DNA of 64,000 bases from Phaffia rhodozyma (GCA_014706385.1 JACGZH010000007.1:627501-691500), one strand, 5' to 3'. Shown: positions 1-12,134, counted from the first letter of the stretch. Notes: a model not told the origin generated them from the letters alone. Numbers and translations are program-made.

Positions 1-2451
1 CAACGGCAGTAGTAGTTACCACCATCACCATGCACATGGCATAAGCAAGGCAGCGTTGTTGCCGTATGATGCAAAGACGATATTCAACTCGTTTGAAAGA
101 CCACCCATCTTGCCTTCAGCGCCTAGTTTCGGAAATCCACATCCGACGCCAGATCCGAGTGTCGGGAGAGAACAGCCGTATCCTCATCCATCTCATCGTT
201 CGTTCTTGGCATTTTCCTTTCTGTCTTACCAAGGTTTCGAAAAGATGGTCGTTTACTGATCGGACGACGTTCGTGCGAACGACGCGATGCGCTCTATCCA
301 GCTACTTCCGCTCTGTCGAGCTTGTTCTTGCATGTTTTGCCTTTGTTTAACGGATCGCCTCTGAGCACGTCGTTAGAGTCACTAAATTCGCTGGTCAAGA
401 ATCATATTCAATCTACGTTCACTCGGTACCCTTCCAGAGCGATCCCTTCTCTAATCACTGATTTGAAGGATATCTTGGGAAGCGGAATGCTGACGCTACA
501 AGCTGTGAGTGATGGACTACACACTTTCCTTCCATTACGAGAAGAGGCATAACGAATATCCGGTAAGCTGAACTCGGTTGAATTGTGCGTTGATACAGAA
601 ACTACAAGGCGTGACGGACGGCAAGTTGATAGGTCGATTGGTTGAGCTCTGGGTGTTTTTCTGGAGTGCTATCGTTCCCTTGGTCGAAGGAATCTTCCTC
701 CCACTAGGTTCTGATCCACTCATCCTCAACGCCCACTCTGCCCGTCCTCGTATCACGAGTGATAATTCTCGATCGAAACGACCTGCTGCCTCCATCGGCT
801 CTGCTATCGGCGCCGTTGGTGCCGGTTCTGCAAATTTCGGCCCTGGTCTTTCTTCCTCAACGTCTAGCTCGTCGGCACCTGTGTTGAGGAACGGCTCGTT
901 CTACGCCTCTTCCCTGCCGACGATGTCTTCCGGTTTGTCAGCTGGTTCATCATCGAAAGCGTTTGAAACACAACCGATCGACGTCAGACAACATCTCCTC
1001 ACGTTGTTCTTACTCTCCATCTTGCGAGCGTTGGTTCCGAGGACGGTGAAACTGTTGGTTTCCCCGGAGGAAGTCGGGAAGAGGTCGCCTCCTAGTCAAC
1101 AACAGTTGGCGAGGTTGCAACAGATGGCTCTCATCGTGCGCACCTGTTTTCTTCAACTTGTTCTTTCTCTTACCTGTCTTGAAATAGGGTGAATGCTAAG
1201 AAAGAAGTCTGTTGTCTATCACCTTCTTTCTTTCCCTTATTGGCGTTTGGATTTAATCAGCTGATGACCCAAGCCGACCCGGCGATCGTGGCTGGTCCTG
1301 AAACGGTGACAGAGCCTACGCTTGCGACTTCACATTCGGAAGACACCCATGGACTCCGAGAAAGCCTCGAGAGCCTCCTCCGGGCGGTCGGCCAAGCCTC
1401 CAGATCTCAAACCCTTCCCGGAGGTTCACGTCCTGCCGCCGCTGGTGGCGGAGGTGATGGTGGTGTGGTGCCCGTTGGAGGTCCGCATGCTGCTACGACG
1501 TATACAACGTTGTCGACACCTGTTAAACAGGCGGGTGTAACCGGTTTAGGCATGAGGGGATCTCCAGGGGATGAGGAAGGTGGGAAGAGAAGAGGTTGGA
1601 TAGGTAGCAAAGGCAAGGACGGCGCTGGTGCCGGTCCTTCCCCTCTTCGATCCCGTCCGAACCATCCATCGCCACGTCCGATATCAACCTCGTCGTCTTC
1701 TTCGATCTCGTCCGCCCGTCCTTATGGTCCATCAGGAAGCTCATCGGCCATCTCTCCCAAAGCGGCCACTTTAACCATCCGAAACGCCCGCCAAGCCATC
1801 CTAGACCGGGACCCTCACTTTAGCAAGAGCCATATTGATGATAACAACGACGACAATCACGACACAACTACAACGACAACGACAACGATAACCACAACGA
1901 CGGCACCAGGAAGGTTAGTGTTCTCCCCGGTGGATTCATTGCGTTCAAATTCGAGCACGATCCATGGGTTGACTCTCGCGCATCGTACCTCGAGCTCCGT
2001 TGGATCTGCATCGGACTACGTAGGTTCGGCTACACCTTCTAGACATACCAGTCATCTTTCTCTCCTCGACTCTGATCCCAATCTGGACTATGCGCCAACC
2101 TCAACGTCGACCTACGCGTCGAACGGAAAGACCGGGTCGACGGACGATCGCTCATCGGATGAGAAAGGAACCCCATCAGACCGTCCTCGATCGTCAAATC
2201 AACCACTGACCGAACCCCAATCCCAGGTCAGACTTGAGTCTCAGTCTTTGATGGGAACACCTGAAAGCTTGGTCTTGGGAAGAAGATTGAGTGAGCATGA
2301 TAAAAGATCTGAGGAGAACATCGACGCGCCTCGATCCGGGGACAAACCCCCTTCCATTGTCGGTGGCTTGCGGAGAGAGAGCTCTGGTAAGGGCAAGGGC
2401 AAGGGCGAGGCTGGTGAGAGCGAGGTCGGCGAGGGTGAGAAAGCAGAGTGA
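1..2451 (+). CDS. HbrB/Bit61/PRR5-like TORC2 subunit (5' end outside window)
   Basis: The protein carries the HbrB-like domain of fungal Bit61 and animal PRR5 (Protor), an accessory subunit of TOR complex 2. Diagnostic stretches are HVLPLFNG followed by LNSLVKNHIQ (about 330-420), LVELWVFFWSAIVPLVEGIFLPL (split here in reading: VELWVFF, then VEGIFLPL, about 637-712) and VRQHLLTLFLLSILRALVPR (about 984-1045). The domain is split by introns at about 503-597 and 1136-1260, both in phase with the flanking reading frame; a further intron lies somewhere in about 225-310. The tail after 1261 is low-complexity: Gly and Ser rich, a Thr tract from ACA/ACG repeats at about 1864-1905, and a Lys/Glu-rich end. 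The TGA is at 2449-2451. The window opens inside an upstream exon with a His run, so the N-terminus is unknown. Family assignment is strong; a specific yeast name is not justified. Confidence 0.82.
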
Positions 2452-2835
2452 TCATGGCTTGTTTCGACATGAATAACGAGAATGTGTATCATAACGATAA
2501 GAATTTGCGCTTTCATGCTTCACTTTTTTCCCTATCTGGCGCGTCTTTTCCTTGGTTTTCATGATATCACCCTTTGGAGGCAAAGAGAGGAAAGTAGAAA
2601 GAAGATAAGGATATAACGAGCAGAGGTTTATCAAGGAAAACATGGTCGAATACGACTCAATCGATCAAGTGTCTATTTAAAAGTGCAATACCAAAGGAAT
2701 GATCCCTCCCACCCTTTTCGTCCATACCACGGCCCTATTTCACAACACTTAAAATAAAAACCATCATCTAAAGACTCGGATGCAACCCTCAAAGAAATGA
2801 TACAAAGAGGTAGATGAGGTCCTGAGAACGTGTTC
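2452..2835. other. Convergent 3' intergenic region
   Basis: This stretch lies between the stop of the HbrB-like gene and the stop of the sulfurtransferase gene, so it should hold both 3' untranslated regions. AT-rich segments near 2685-2765 (including AATAAA-like words near 2753) are the only signal seen. I see no gene in it. Confidence 0.6.
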
Positions 2836-4295
2836 TTACTCCTCGCCTTTGACGATCGGACTAGTCTCAGGTCGAGAGGCCCAGCCTGTCCAACTCTCGT
2901 CGTAGATCGAGGAAGAGATGTTGAGCCTTTGAAGCGCTAACCAGATCGTCGCCTGTCGGTTGTGTGTGTGAGAGAACAAAAAGCATGTGAGTTGGGCGTA
3001 TGGAGGGAAAGAAAGAGAAGGACTAACGGCTGTCATTCCGGACCCGCAAGAAGCGATTACGTCTTGCTTGCCCTCCAGGACGGCATCGGCTCGGTCTCCC
3101 AAAATTTCCCTGAGCTTCTTGGTGATCTGTTTCAGTTTTCGTCCGAGAGGTCGTGATTTGGTATCAGAATGAATCTCTCTCGACTGTAGAAGAGGAAAAT
3201 GGAGACGTTATGCTAGAAAGACTGACCGCATCATCGTCGATCAACTTTCCATCCTTGACCAATTCTCCAAACGGCAAGCTTACGCTACCCGGCATGTGTC
3301 CGCTCTCCAATCCTTGCCTCGGCTCTGGAGCCTGACCGGTCCATCGAGGTCTAGGTCGAGCATCTAGGACAAGCGAAACTTTGGAAGAACAGTTGGAAAG
3401 GACATCTGCGTAGGGGACCGTTGCTCTATCAACGACACTCTTGGGGGTAGGATACTCGGTAGGCTTGAGGGAAAGAAGCGTGTTGATACATGTTCAGTAA
3501 GCAGGCCCCTTTATTACAGGACAGTCCGAACATAAACACACTCACAGCGAAGGAGGCTGGAGATCCGGTCTCCACTTCGAAACCTTCTGCCTTCCATCCA
3601 GGGAGCCCTCCGTTGAGGATGCTAACCTCTCCTGGGTGTCCCATCGCCCAGAATGTGAAGGCTGCTCTGGAAGATGAGAACAAGCCGTGAGTGTCGTAAA
3701 GGACGATGTGAGATGAAGGCTCGATCGCGAGATTGGCTGTTGAGGTGATTATAGGAAAAGTACGATGAGGTAAACAAAGAGTCAGCAGGAAACGATCGAC
3801 CTGTAAACTCTTGATAGAAATGTTCTTTGTCGAACGGCGAATGATCGATCACCCACCAGCTGCTTTGGCAAAGATCTCTGGAGTGGGTAACATATGCGCG
3901 AGTCCGAGATCATGGGCGGAGGCGACTTTGTCAAGATCGAAGAATCTGGCTTTAGGAATTCGCTCTTTCTGGAAGTTCTGGAGGGCGTTCTCGGAAGAAT
4001 TAGGCACTGCAAGGTCAAAAGAGGGGTTCAGCAAATCGAAATATGAGAAGGATGAGATGGGAAAGAAGATTCTCTTACTGTGCCAACTTGCATCCAGAGG
4101 GATTACTGTCTTTCCAGACAATGCCAGTAGCTGTCTAGGCGAGATCAAAGAAGGTTTCCTAAGCATACTGATCGATATTGTGGCAGTAGTGGCAGTAGCG
4201 GTGATGGTGATGGTGGTGGGTTGAACGATGAGGGTGAGTAAAGGTCGAGACATGATATAACACGAGCACGTCGTCCGGCGGGTGTTGCCGGCCAA
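2836..4295 (-). CDS. 3-mercaptopyruvate/thiosulfate sulfurtransferase (tandem rhodanese, TUM1-like)
   Basis: This is a two-domain rhodanese enzyme that moves sulfur from mercaptopyruvate or thiosulfate to acceptors; the yeast relative Tum1 feeds tRNA thiolation. The N-terminal domain reads VIPLDASWH, then IPKARFFDLD, HMLPTPEIF and the segment AFTFWAMGHP ending with VSILNGGLPGW. The second domain has LVLDARPRPRW, SGHMPGSVSLPFGEL and the active loop CGSGMTA (about 3030-3050), then YDESWTGWASRP near the end. CGSG-type loops belong to the mercaptopyruvate branch; the usual Val is Met here. At least five short introns split it, for example one of about 75 bases rejoining CAC A with TG CCT near 4010-4080. 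The start is uncertain: in-frame Met codons occur at 4295, 4253 and nearer the domain. The longer forms add a hydroxylated, basic N-terminus that could be a mitochondrial leader. Confidence 0.88.
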
Positions 4296-5472
4296 CCTCG
4301 TGATCGTCTCGCTTACGTCATCTTTCGTTGCTTAACCGGTCTTGAATCCAGTGTGAGCGTCGGTAGAGTACAGCGCAGGGTTCGAGATAGAATATGGGAG
4401 TGTTGAGATGGTGGAGATCGTTCGTAAGGATCAGAGGTGAAGCTTGGTTGGGTGTGAGAGAGAGAGAGAGTAGAACTAAGAACGGAAATAGAGTCTGGAT
4501 ACAGCGCATGTTGAATTGTTCGACTTGGATTGGTTCTGTGGTAAACTCTCGCATAAATAACCAAGCAGAAGCTAGCGTGAGGAATGCACTTGGTTAAGTC
4601 AGGATAGCACCATGGTCGATACAGTCTTTTTTCATTACTTGCTATATGTATCTGTTCATGATTGTTATCGATTCTGGTAGTACAAAAGATGAAGAAAACA
4701 ATCCCTTGATTTATGTAACAAGTCCTCGACTACCAATAACTAACTATCTGAGACGGCGGTCTTTCTCTTCAAGAACGTCTTTCCCGAGAGCAGCAGTACA
4801 AGCTTCTGTTCTTTTTTTTTCTCTCAATTCTCGCCTCATCAGTTTTGTCAAGAAGCGTAAGCTTAAATTTGTGTTGCAACATCGAGACCATTCTATTTTT
4901 CATACATGAAAGTTCATGACTATAATTAACCCACCAGATAAACAAAGCGTTAAAAAGACGCAAGACAGAGTCAGTCAAGCTATTCTTCATCGAAACTAGA
5001 TGAGAATAAAGGGCACCAAGGCCAAAAGGAATGTATAGGGAGTAGGGGAAGATTCAGACGTAAAAGTTTCAGATCATTTTGCCGTGTCACGGGCATCATG
5101 CTCATTAAATCATTTTGGTGTTTAGGCTCAACATGTTATGGCGTTTTCTTTTTGGGTGGGAGAGGATGGACGAAGGATTGATAGCAAAGAGAGAGACATA
5201 CCTGACCCAATGACTGTCTTGAAGGAGAGAAGAGAAGAAAGAGAATAGAGGAAAAAAACTGAAATTTATAGCGGGAAGGGTTGACCAAGCCTGGAATGAG
5301 GCTGACGTAATCCGTAACCATTCGCTTGTGGCACTGGATTGATTACGCTTACGCAATTGCGCTCACCGTCTTCTCATCTTGCTTTGTATTCCTTGCCTTA
5401 CTCTCAATTCCCAACTTCCTCTCTCTCTCTGTTCTCTCAACTCGCACACGCACAGATACACATATATACATC
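4296..5472. other. Divergent intergenic region, with a possible tiny gene
   Basis: This stretch separates the sulfurtransferase (minus) from the UCH37-like gene (plus) and must hold both promoters. Within it, minus-strand bases 5074-5321 have gene-like features, listed separately: a short ORF, pyrimidine tracts and a strong GTATGT donor. The part from about 4620 to 5070 is AT-rich with no open frame that looks coding. Confidence 0.45.
5074..5321 (-). CDS. Candidate micro-protein of 34 residues in three exons (speculative)
   Basis: On the minus strand an ATG at 5321 opens MVTDYVSLIPGLVNPSRYKF. A possible donor at 5259, a pyrimidine-rich intron and an acceptor before 5217 would join a 16-base exon (5202-5217) that ends at a good GTATGT donor. 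An acceptor before 5100 then adds HDARDTAK and a TGA at 5074-5076. The reading frame stays intact across both junctions, which is the main argument. The first donor (CA then GTTTTT) is poor, and I do not recognise the protein. It could equally be an untranslated leader intron or a non-coding transcript. No function is proposed. Confidence 0.2.
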
Positions 5473-7192
5473 ATGGCAGAGGATAATTCAGGCTGGTCTC
5501 TCACAGAGTCGTATGTGGAGATTTTTTCTGCCTCGTAATCGTTTCAAGAAGAATTCTCAAGCTAATCACCCATTTGCCCAAAGCGATCCATCGGTCTTCA
5601 CCGCACTCTTGACTGAGCTAGGAGTCAAAGGTCTCCAAGTCGAGGATCTCTGGTCGTTGGAGGATGAGGCACTCAAGAACGTCGGAGAGATCAAGGCGTT
5701 CATATTTCTCTTCAAGGTTCGTTCGATCTTCTTGTTTGGGCCATCCTTGAGGCTGAAGAACAGAAGGAAGGATGGTGAAGGCCTGGCTGGCTGGCTAAAC
5801 ATCGTTACTAATGTCAAGATCGGGGTTCTTTCTGTTTTGTTTTGTTTTTACGGACCTTAGTATGTTGGAGGTATCGAAGAGTCCAAGAAAGCAGGGTCTC
5901 CCGTGAGGTCACATTTCTAGTTTTATCTATCCAATGGCTACTTGGGGAGTGAACTGACAGGAATTACTATATATGTTTAACCCCGACGTTGACGCTCGCA
6001 TCTAGGATCCGGATTTCCCAGGTTTCTTTGCTCATCAAGTCATCGACAAGTTTCGTTTCGTTTCATTATTTTGTCCATTGTTATTCTCTATTTTTCTTGC
6101 TCGTATTCCTAAAACAGATAGGGCTGATTTCTTCTGTCTTTAAAACATATTAGCGCGTGCGCTACGCTCGCCATTTTAAACTCTGTGTTCAACCTTCCTC
6201 TAGGTGGGCAGACAGAGGACGACAAAATCGAGCTGGGAGCTGAACTAGATAACTTGAAAGAATTCGGACACGGAATGGACCCCAGCGTACGTACTTTTCT
6301 GCTTCATGTCAGAAATCTTACCCTCTATGTTCGCGCGATGATGTTGATGGTATGAAAAGTGACGAATTCGTCGAAATACAGACGCTAGGATACACGATCT
6401 CTAACTCGGACAAAGTCAGTTCACCGCCTGTCCCCTCCAAGAAACCATCCGCTTCATACTGAACCGTGTTGCTTGCATCCGTTTTGTCTGAAAAGATTCG
6501 AGAAGTTCACAACTCGTTTGCCAGATCCGATCCGTTTTCTATCGATTCCTCGATTCCCTCCGAGCCTTCGGATGCCTATCATTTCATCTCCTACCTTCCT
6601 TCTCTAGGCACACTCTATGAACTCGACGGTCTCCAATCTTACCCTCGGTCACACGGTCCTGTACCGACGAAGGATGATCAGGAATGGATAGGGAGAGCAC
6701 GAGAGGTTATCCAAGAACGGATCTCCAGTTACCCGATGGGCGCCCTCGAATTCTCACTCTTGGCGGTCGTCAAGGACCCGATGAGCGAGCTGAGAAAAGA
6801 GTTGAAAGAGGCAGAGAAGGCTGGTCAAGAGTATCTGATCGGTCAGGTCAAGGAAAAGATTGAGGAGGAGGAAGCAAAAAGGAAGAAATGGGCTTTTGAG
6901 AATTCTGTAAGTTGTCCCCTCTATCCCTCTTGTCCCTCTATTCTTCTTTCTCTTCGATTATGCTCTAAATGACGAGGTCTTTCTACTTCTCTTTGGCTTG
7001 GTGAATTGTCGACGATAAAAGCTTCGAAAGCATAATCATATCTCATTCGCCCATCAACTACTCTTAGGATTGGCCAAAGCAGGCAGTCTCAACTCTGCTA
7101 TCGACTCGGCTAAACTTAAAGCAAAGGATAGGAAGGATAGAGAGATCGCGAGAAAAGCGAAGGCTGGAGAGAAGGACACAGAGATGTCTTGA
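5473..7192 (+). CDS. Ubiquitin C-terminal hydrolase, UCH37/UCHL5 family
   Basis: This is a cysteine deubiquitinase of the UCH37 type, which in other eukaryotes trims ubiquitin chains at the proteasome. After MAEDNSGWSLTES an intron leads to DPSVFTALLTELGVKG and VEDLWSLEDEAL. The catalytic set is visible: Gln in FFAHQVIDN, Cys in NACATLAIL (about 6153-6178), His in DAYHFISYLP (about 6572) and Asp in LYELDGLQ. The active-site Asn codon is itself split by an intron (donor about 6050, acceptor before 6152). Further introns follow HGMDPS and SNSDK. The last exon (about 7021-7192) supplies the UCH37-specific C-terminal helical domain, with HNHISFAHQLLLGLAKAG and a basic tail ending in EMS. Length and order agree with the family. 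The start is the first ATG after a pyrimidine-rich leader. Confidence 0.93.
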
Positions 7193-7306
7193 TTCCTCCG
7201 ATCAAAGAGGAGAGAGAGAGAACAAGGCTCAATCGATGAATGAATGATTTAGTCCTCTGGTTCTCCATTTTGTTTTGCCTTGTCTCTGTCTCTGTCTCTT
7301 TCTTTT

Positions 7307-7346
<40 letters not shown>

Positions 7347-7811
7347 TCACACTCACACCCACAAACGCGCGAATTCTAGTTCATTTTGATAATTAGTAAA
7401 CAAACCAAAAGATGGAAAAGATGGGAAACGAAGGAACGAAGAAAACGGAAAGGAGAGCGTTATCTTTTCTGTATTAGAAATACAACGGCCTTTTCTATTT
7501 CGAGAAGGAAAGATCACTTGTTGAAGTGTGAGAATGATGCTAATAGATGCAGTTGATGCTCAAGGCAATTTGAAAACAAAGAATAAACCTGCATGAGGGT
7601 TAAACGAAAGAGATCAAAGTTAGTCGACATTATTGAATGGTGAGGAAAAGTTTCTCGTGAAAGTAGATAGACGGGAACTTACGAATGGAGAAAAGAGATC
7701 TATATGAAAAACTCCCAAAAAGAAAAGAGGATAAAGAACAAATGAGAAGAAAATTAGAAGAGAACCTTTCAATTAGAGAGATTCATGATCTTTTTTGTTT
7801 GTTTGTTCTCT
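7193..7811. other. Convergent 3' intergenic region
   Basis: This lies between the stops of the UCH37-like gene and the C1-tetrahydrofolate synthase gene. It holds an AC microsatellite and AT-rich sequence that fits two 3' untranslated regions. I see no coding frame. Confidence 0.6.
7311..7342. repeat. (AC)16 microsatellite
   Basis: A perfect run of the AC dinucleotide is followed by imperfect CACTCAC units. It sits in the 3' flank of the UCH37-like gene. Confidence 0.97.
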
Positions 7812-10800
7812 TTAAAAGAGACCCTGGATGTCACCGTTGTCGTCCAAACCGATGTCGAAGAAACCAGGTCGAGTGCTCAATCCAGGCAAAGTCTGGACGG
7901 CTCCGCAGAGCGGGTAGAGGAAACCGGCTCCGGCAGCAAGCTTGACGTTTCGGATAGGAATCTTGAATCCAGTAGGCACTCCCTTTCGTTCCGGCTCGTG
8001 GGAGAACGAAAGAGGAGTCTTGGCCATGCAGATCGGCAAGTTGGCGTAACCTAAGAAGTCAAAGTGGTCAGTACGTATTCACGAGCTTATAGTCTCTCTT
8101 TTCTTCTCCATTGAGGAAGCGAGAGGAACAAACCCTGGGCAGTGTAGGTATCGATCTGCTTCTGAGCTTCAGGCTCGATAGTGATTCCATCAGCACCGTA
8201 CATCTCCTTGGCGATCGTCTCAATCTTGTTCTCAATCGAGTTGTTGGTATCGTAGAGGAACTCAAAGTCGTTGTCCTCCTCGCATGCCTTGATGACGGCG
8301 TTGGCAAGGTCGATCGCACCTTCTCCTCCCTTGGCCCAGTGGTTGGATCCGACGGCCTGGTCGGCTCCAGCGGCGAGCGCGTACTTTCGGACGAGCTCCA
8401 TCTCGGCAGGAGTATCGTTACTATATTGATCACCAACCGAACGGTCAGTCAGGAGGCAGAGAGGAATGAAGAATCAAGGAGACAAGCGAGGAGAAGACCA
8501 CTTACGTAAACTGGTTGATGGCAACGATGACCTTGATTCCGTACTTCTTAGCGTTCTCAATGTGCTTGCCCAAGTTGCAGCATCCCTTCTCGAGGGTCTC
8601 AAGATCCTCGTTCAAGTAGGTCTCGGCCAAGGGCTTACCAGGCGTCACCTCGGGTCCTCCTCCGTGCATCTTGAGTGCTCGGATGGTGGCGACCAAGACG
8701 ACGGCGTTAGCCTTCAAGCCAGACACTCTGCACTTGACTGTTGATCGATAAAGAACAGACATATCGATAAGTCAGAATGCACTGGGAGGTCCTCAAAAGG
8801 CACCCGAGAGGGGAGAAAGAACCCGACGTACTGTTGCAGAACTTCTCCATTCCAATGTCAGCTCCGAAACCAGCCTCGGTGATACAGTAACCGGTTCTGC
8901 TGGCATCGTCGCCCTCCTCGGTACCGGCCAACTTGAGTGCGATCTTGTCGGCAATGATGGACGAGTTTCCGTGAGCAATGTTGGCGAAAGGTCCGGCGTG
9001 GACGAAAACGGGGGTTCCCTCGAGCGTCTGCATGAGCGTAGGCTTGATGGCATCCTTCATGAGTACGGCGAGCGCACCGGAGCATCCGATATCGTCAGCG
9101 GTAACGGGCTGCCCGGACCTGCTAGTGGCGACGACCATCTTGCCCAATCTGTATGAGAAGTGAAAACAACGAAATCAGTCAGGGAAGTTAGTTTCGGACC
9201 GCGTCTTCAGAAAGTTAGCAAGCAAAGAAAGAAGAGGGAAGGCCGGACGAACCGCTCCTGCATGTCCTTGAGGTCCTTGCTGAGTGCGAGGACGGCCATA
9301 ACCTCACTGGCAACAGAGATATCAAACCCGGTCTCCCTGGAGAATCCCTTCTCGGTGGCGGCCTGACCGATGGTAACCTTTCGGAGGTATCGATCGTTGA
9401 CGTCCAACACTCGGTTCCAGGTGATGGTCTCGGGGTCGATGTCGAGTCGAGCAAACTTGCTCTGCTCCTCGGGGGTCAGATCATCAGGGTTGGTCTTGTT
9501 GATGCCAAGCTTCTCGAGTCGCTTAAGCATGATAGGAGCAAAGGTTCGGACACCCTTCTTGGCGGGGCAAAGTCGGTTGAACAAAGCCTTGTCGGTCTGG
9601 GTGTTTTCGTGGAAGATCCTGGCGTCCATAGCGGCGGCAAGCAAATTGTTGGCGGCCGAGACGGCGTGGATGTCACCGGTCAAGTGCAAGTTGAACTCGG
9701 TCATGGGGATAACCTGGGAGTATCCTCCACCGGCGGCTCCTCCCTTGATACCGAAAGTCGGTCCCTGAGAAGGCTGTCGGACACAGGCAAAGGCAGACTT
9801 GCCGAGATGAGCACCGAGGGCCTGGGCAAGACCGATCGTGGTGGTCGACTTGCCCTCTCCGAGGGGAGTCGGGGTGATACCGGCGACGACGATGTACTTT
9901 CCATCCTTTCGGTGGCTCAGTCGGTCCAAAACGGAAAGCTCGACCTTAGCCTTGTATCGACCGTAGCTCTCGACCTCGTCGGGCGAGAGTCCGATTTCGG
10001 AAGCAATGTCAACCACTGGCTTGGGAGTCTGGGCGACGGCGATCTCAATATCGCTGGGAACCTTCTCGAGCAGATGAAGAGGGTTGACGGTGATCTTTCG
10101 CTCTCGGCCCTGCTCAAATCGCCTCTTAGCCGAGTCGAACGTGTTCTGCATCAACTTGGCGACGGTCATCGGTCCGACTCCTCCAGGAACGGGAGTGATG
10201 AACGAAGCAACCTTGGATGCTCCCTCGAAGTCAACATCACCGACAAGTCGCTGGCCAGACTTTTTGGTAGCATCAGGAATAAAGTTGGTTCCAACATCGA
10301 TGACGACACAGCCCGGCTTGAGCCACTCTCCCTTGACGTACTGGGCCTTGCCGATGGCGGCGACGACGATGTCAGCTCCCTTGACAATCTCAGGAAGGTT
10401 CTTGGTCCTGGAGTGGCACTGGGTAACGGTAGCGTCTCGCTCTCGGAGCAAGGCGCAAACGGGTGAACCGACAATGTCGGATCGGCCGAGGACGACGGCG
10501 TTCTTTCCGGAAATGTCGACGTTGGCAGAGTCAAGCAAGTCAATCACACCGGCGGGAGTGCATGGAGTGAAAAGCGGGGTGGTAAGCCGAGAAGAGAGGT
10601 GACCGATGTTGGTAGGGTGGAAACTGGAGGAGGACCGATGTCAACACATGAGTTTGATGGACTGGAAGGAGAAGAAGAGAAGAGAAGGGAGGAAATGAAA
10701 AGTATGCATACCCATCAACATCCTTGGCTTCGCTGACGCTCTCAACAACTCTTCGCTCTCCATCGGACGAGACGCCCTCGCCAAGAGGAAGCTGGACGAG

Positions 10801-11762
10801 AATACCGTCGACGGTGTCGTCGTTGTTGCACTCTCTAACCTTGGCGATGATCTCCTCGACGGTCGAGGTCTCAGACAAGTGAACGAGCGAGCATCGCATG
10901 CCGGCCTCCTCGGCGGCTTTGAGCTTCATCTTGACATAGGTGGATGAGTCTGGTCGGGATCCTCGCTGGAGGATCACCAAGTTTGGCTGGAACCGAGGGA
11001 ACGTTGACTGAATCGAAGCGATCTCGGAGGCGATCTTGGCTCGGACGCTCCTATGGTAGAGTGAAAAGGAATGGAAGGATCAAGAAAGGGGAAATAACAG
11101 TCAGCCTCACTGAAATGTGTGTGTTTTTTGTTTGTTTGTTTTTTGGAGATTGGAAATCCCAAAAAGATTCCCATCAGAACGGCGCAAGATTCCGATAAAT
11201 GGAGGAACGAAGAAAAAACGGAAAGATGGCCAATTGAAACTCCTTTTTCTCCGTTTTAGGAAAGAGAGAAGGCAAGCAATCTTGGATCGGATGGATGAGT
11301 ATATGCAGGCACGAGAATAAGGCGAGCGAGAAAGTCTCTCTAGTTTTCTCAGGATTTTTTTTTTCCTTGTCAACCCAGCAAAGATAGCCTTTCCTAGATG
11401 ATCTCTCTTTGCGACCAGGAAAAAAGACGAAGAAAAAAAAAGGAAGGAAGGAAAGAACCCCGACCAAGAAGAAAGAAGAAGACGAACTTGGCCAAAGCGT
11501 TTCCGTCGATGATCTGGGCCTGGGTCTCGACACCCTCCATCGGCTGGGCCGAAGCGTTGACGGCAGAAGAAGAGATGGACATTCGCTGGAAGGACTGGAC
11601 AGGGGAAACGAAAGAGGAACACAAAGCTCTGCTGGAATTAGAAGGACGAATAGAAGAAGGCCTCTGCGAGAAAAGACCTTGTCGGATAGAAGAAAAAGAT
11701 CTAGTGTTGTCTCTGAAAGATGAGGTGCTGATAGTCCGTCTAAGGATGGAGCGATTGAGCAT
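7812..11762 (-). CDS. C1-tetrahydrofolate synthase, trifunctional (ADE3/MIS1 family)
   Basis: This enzyme joins methylene-THF dehydrogenase, methenyl-THF cyclohydrolase and formyl-THF synthetase, interconverting one-carbon folates. The N-terminal unit shows [16 protein letters not shown] with the catalytic Tyr and Lys, DGILVQLPL, and the NADP fold [12 protein letters not shown] and [12 protein letters not shown]. The ligase unit shows the ATP-binding [18 protein letters not shown], then [20 protein letters not shown] and HLTGDIHAV. It ends with DIQGLF and a TAA at 7812-7814. About seven short introns interrupt it. The first 60 residues are Arg and Ser rich with almost no acidic residues, which fits a mitochondrial leader. 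A second in-frame ATG at 11582 (MSISSSAVN) would give a protein without that leader. The first ATG has the better context (A at -3). Confidence 0.95.
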
Positions 11763-12134
11763 GGTGAAGAAGGAAGAAGAGAAAAATAAAATAAAATAAA
11801 ATGAGAATATTAAAAATGTAAATAATTTCCTAGGGGGAGATAAGCCGATGGTGTGAGGATGGTAAAGAGAAAAGCGGTCCGCCCGGCGTTGAGGATTGTC
11901 TCGGTGCGGTGAGGGGGAAGGTGAAAATTCGCTGGCTTGGTCGAGTCACGTGTGGGGAAGTCGTGATATTGGCTGGCTTGGCTGGTGGTATGTTACATTT
12001 GCACAGCAATTTTGTTGTGGACACCGCTTTTATTCTTGTTACACTCGTTCACAGGTGTGTAGTCTTGGGTGTACATACACTCTAAAAGCAACGCTAAGCT
12101 CTCGGTCTCGATTCTCGTTCAGGCATGTAATCTC
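11763..12134. other. Intergenic region: promoter of C1-THF synthase, 3' flank of the cyclophilin
   Basis: Both neighbours are on the minus strand, so this is the upstream region of the folate gene and the downstream region of the PPIL4-like gene. It holds AT-rich AAAATAAAAT repeats next to the start codon and one TCACGTG box. Confidence 0.6.
11946..11952. promoter_or_regulatory. TCACGTG E-box upstream of C1-THF synthase
   Basis: The word TCACGTG lies about 185 bases before the start codon of the folate gene. In yeast this is the Cbf1 site used with Met4 at sulfur genes. Use in this organism is inference. Confidence 0.4.

Noticed and set aside
1861..1910. Possible microsatellite of ACA/ACG triplets
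   Set aside because: It is real low-complexity sequence but part of the coding frame of the HbrB-like gene (Thr tract), so it is noted there and not as a separate repeat.
9609..10466. 285-codon plus-strand frame opposite the C1-THF synthase gene
   Set aside because: It is the shadow of a strongly codon-biased gene in the antisense frame; composition is repetitive and no family features are present.
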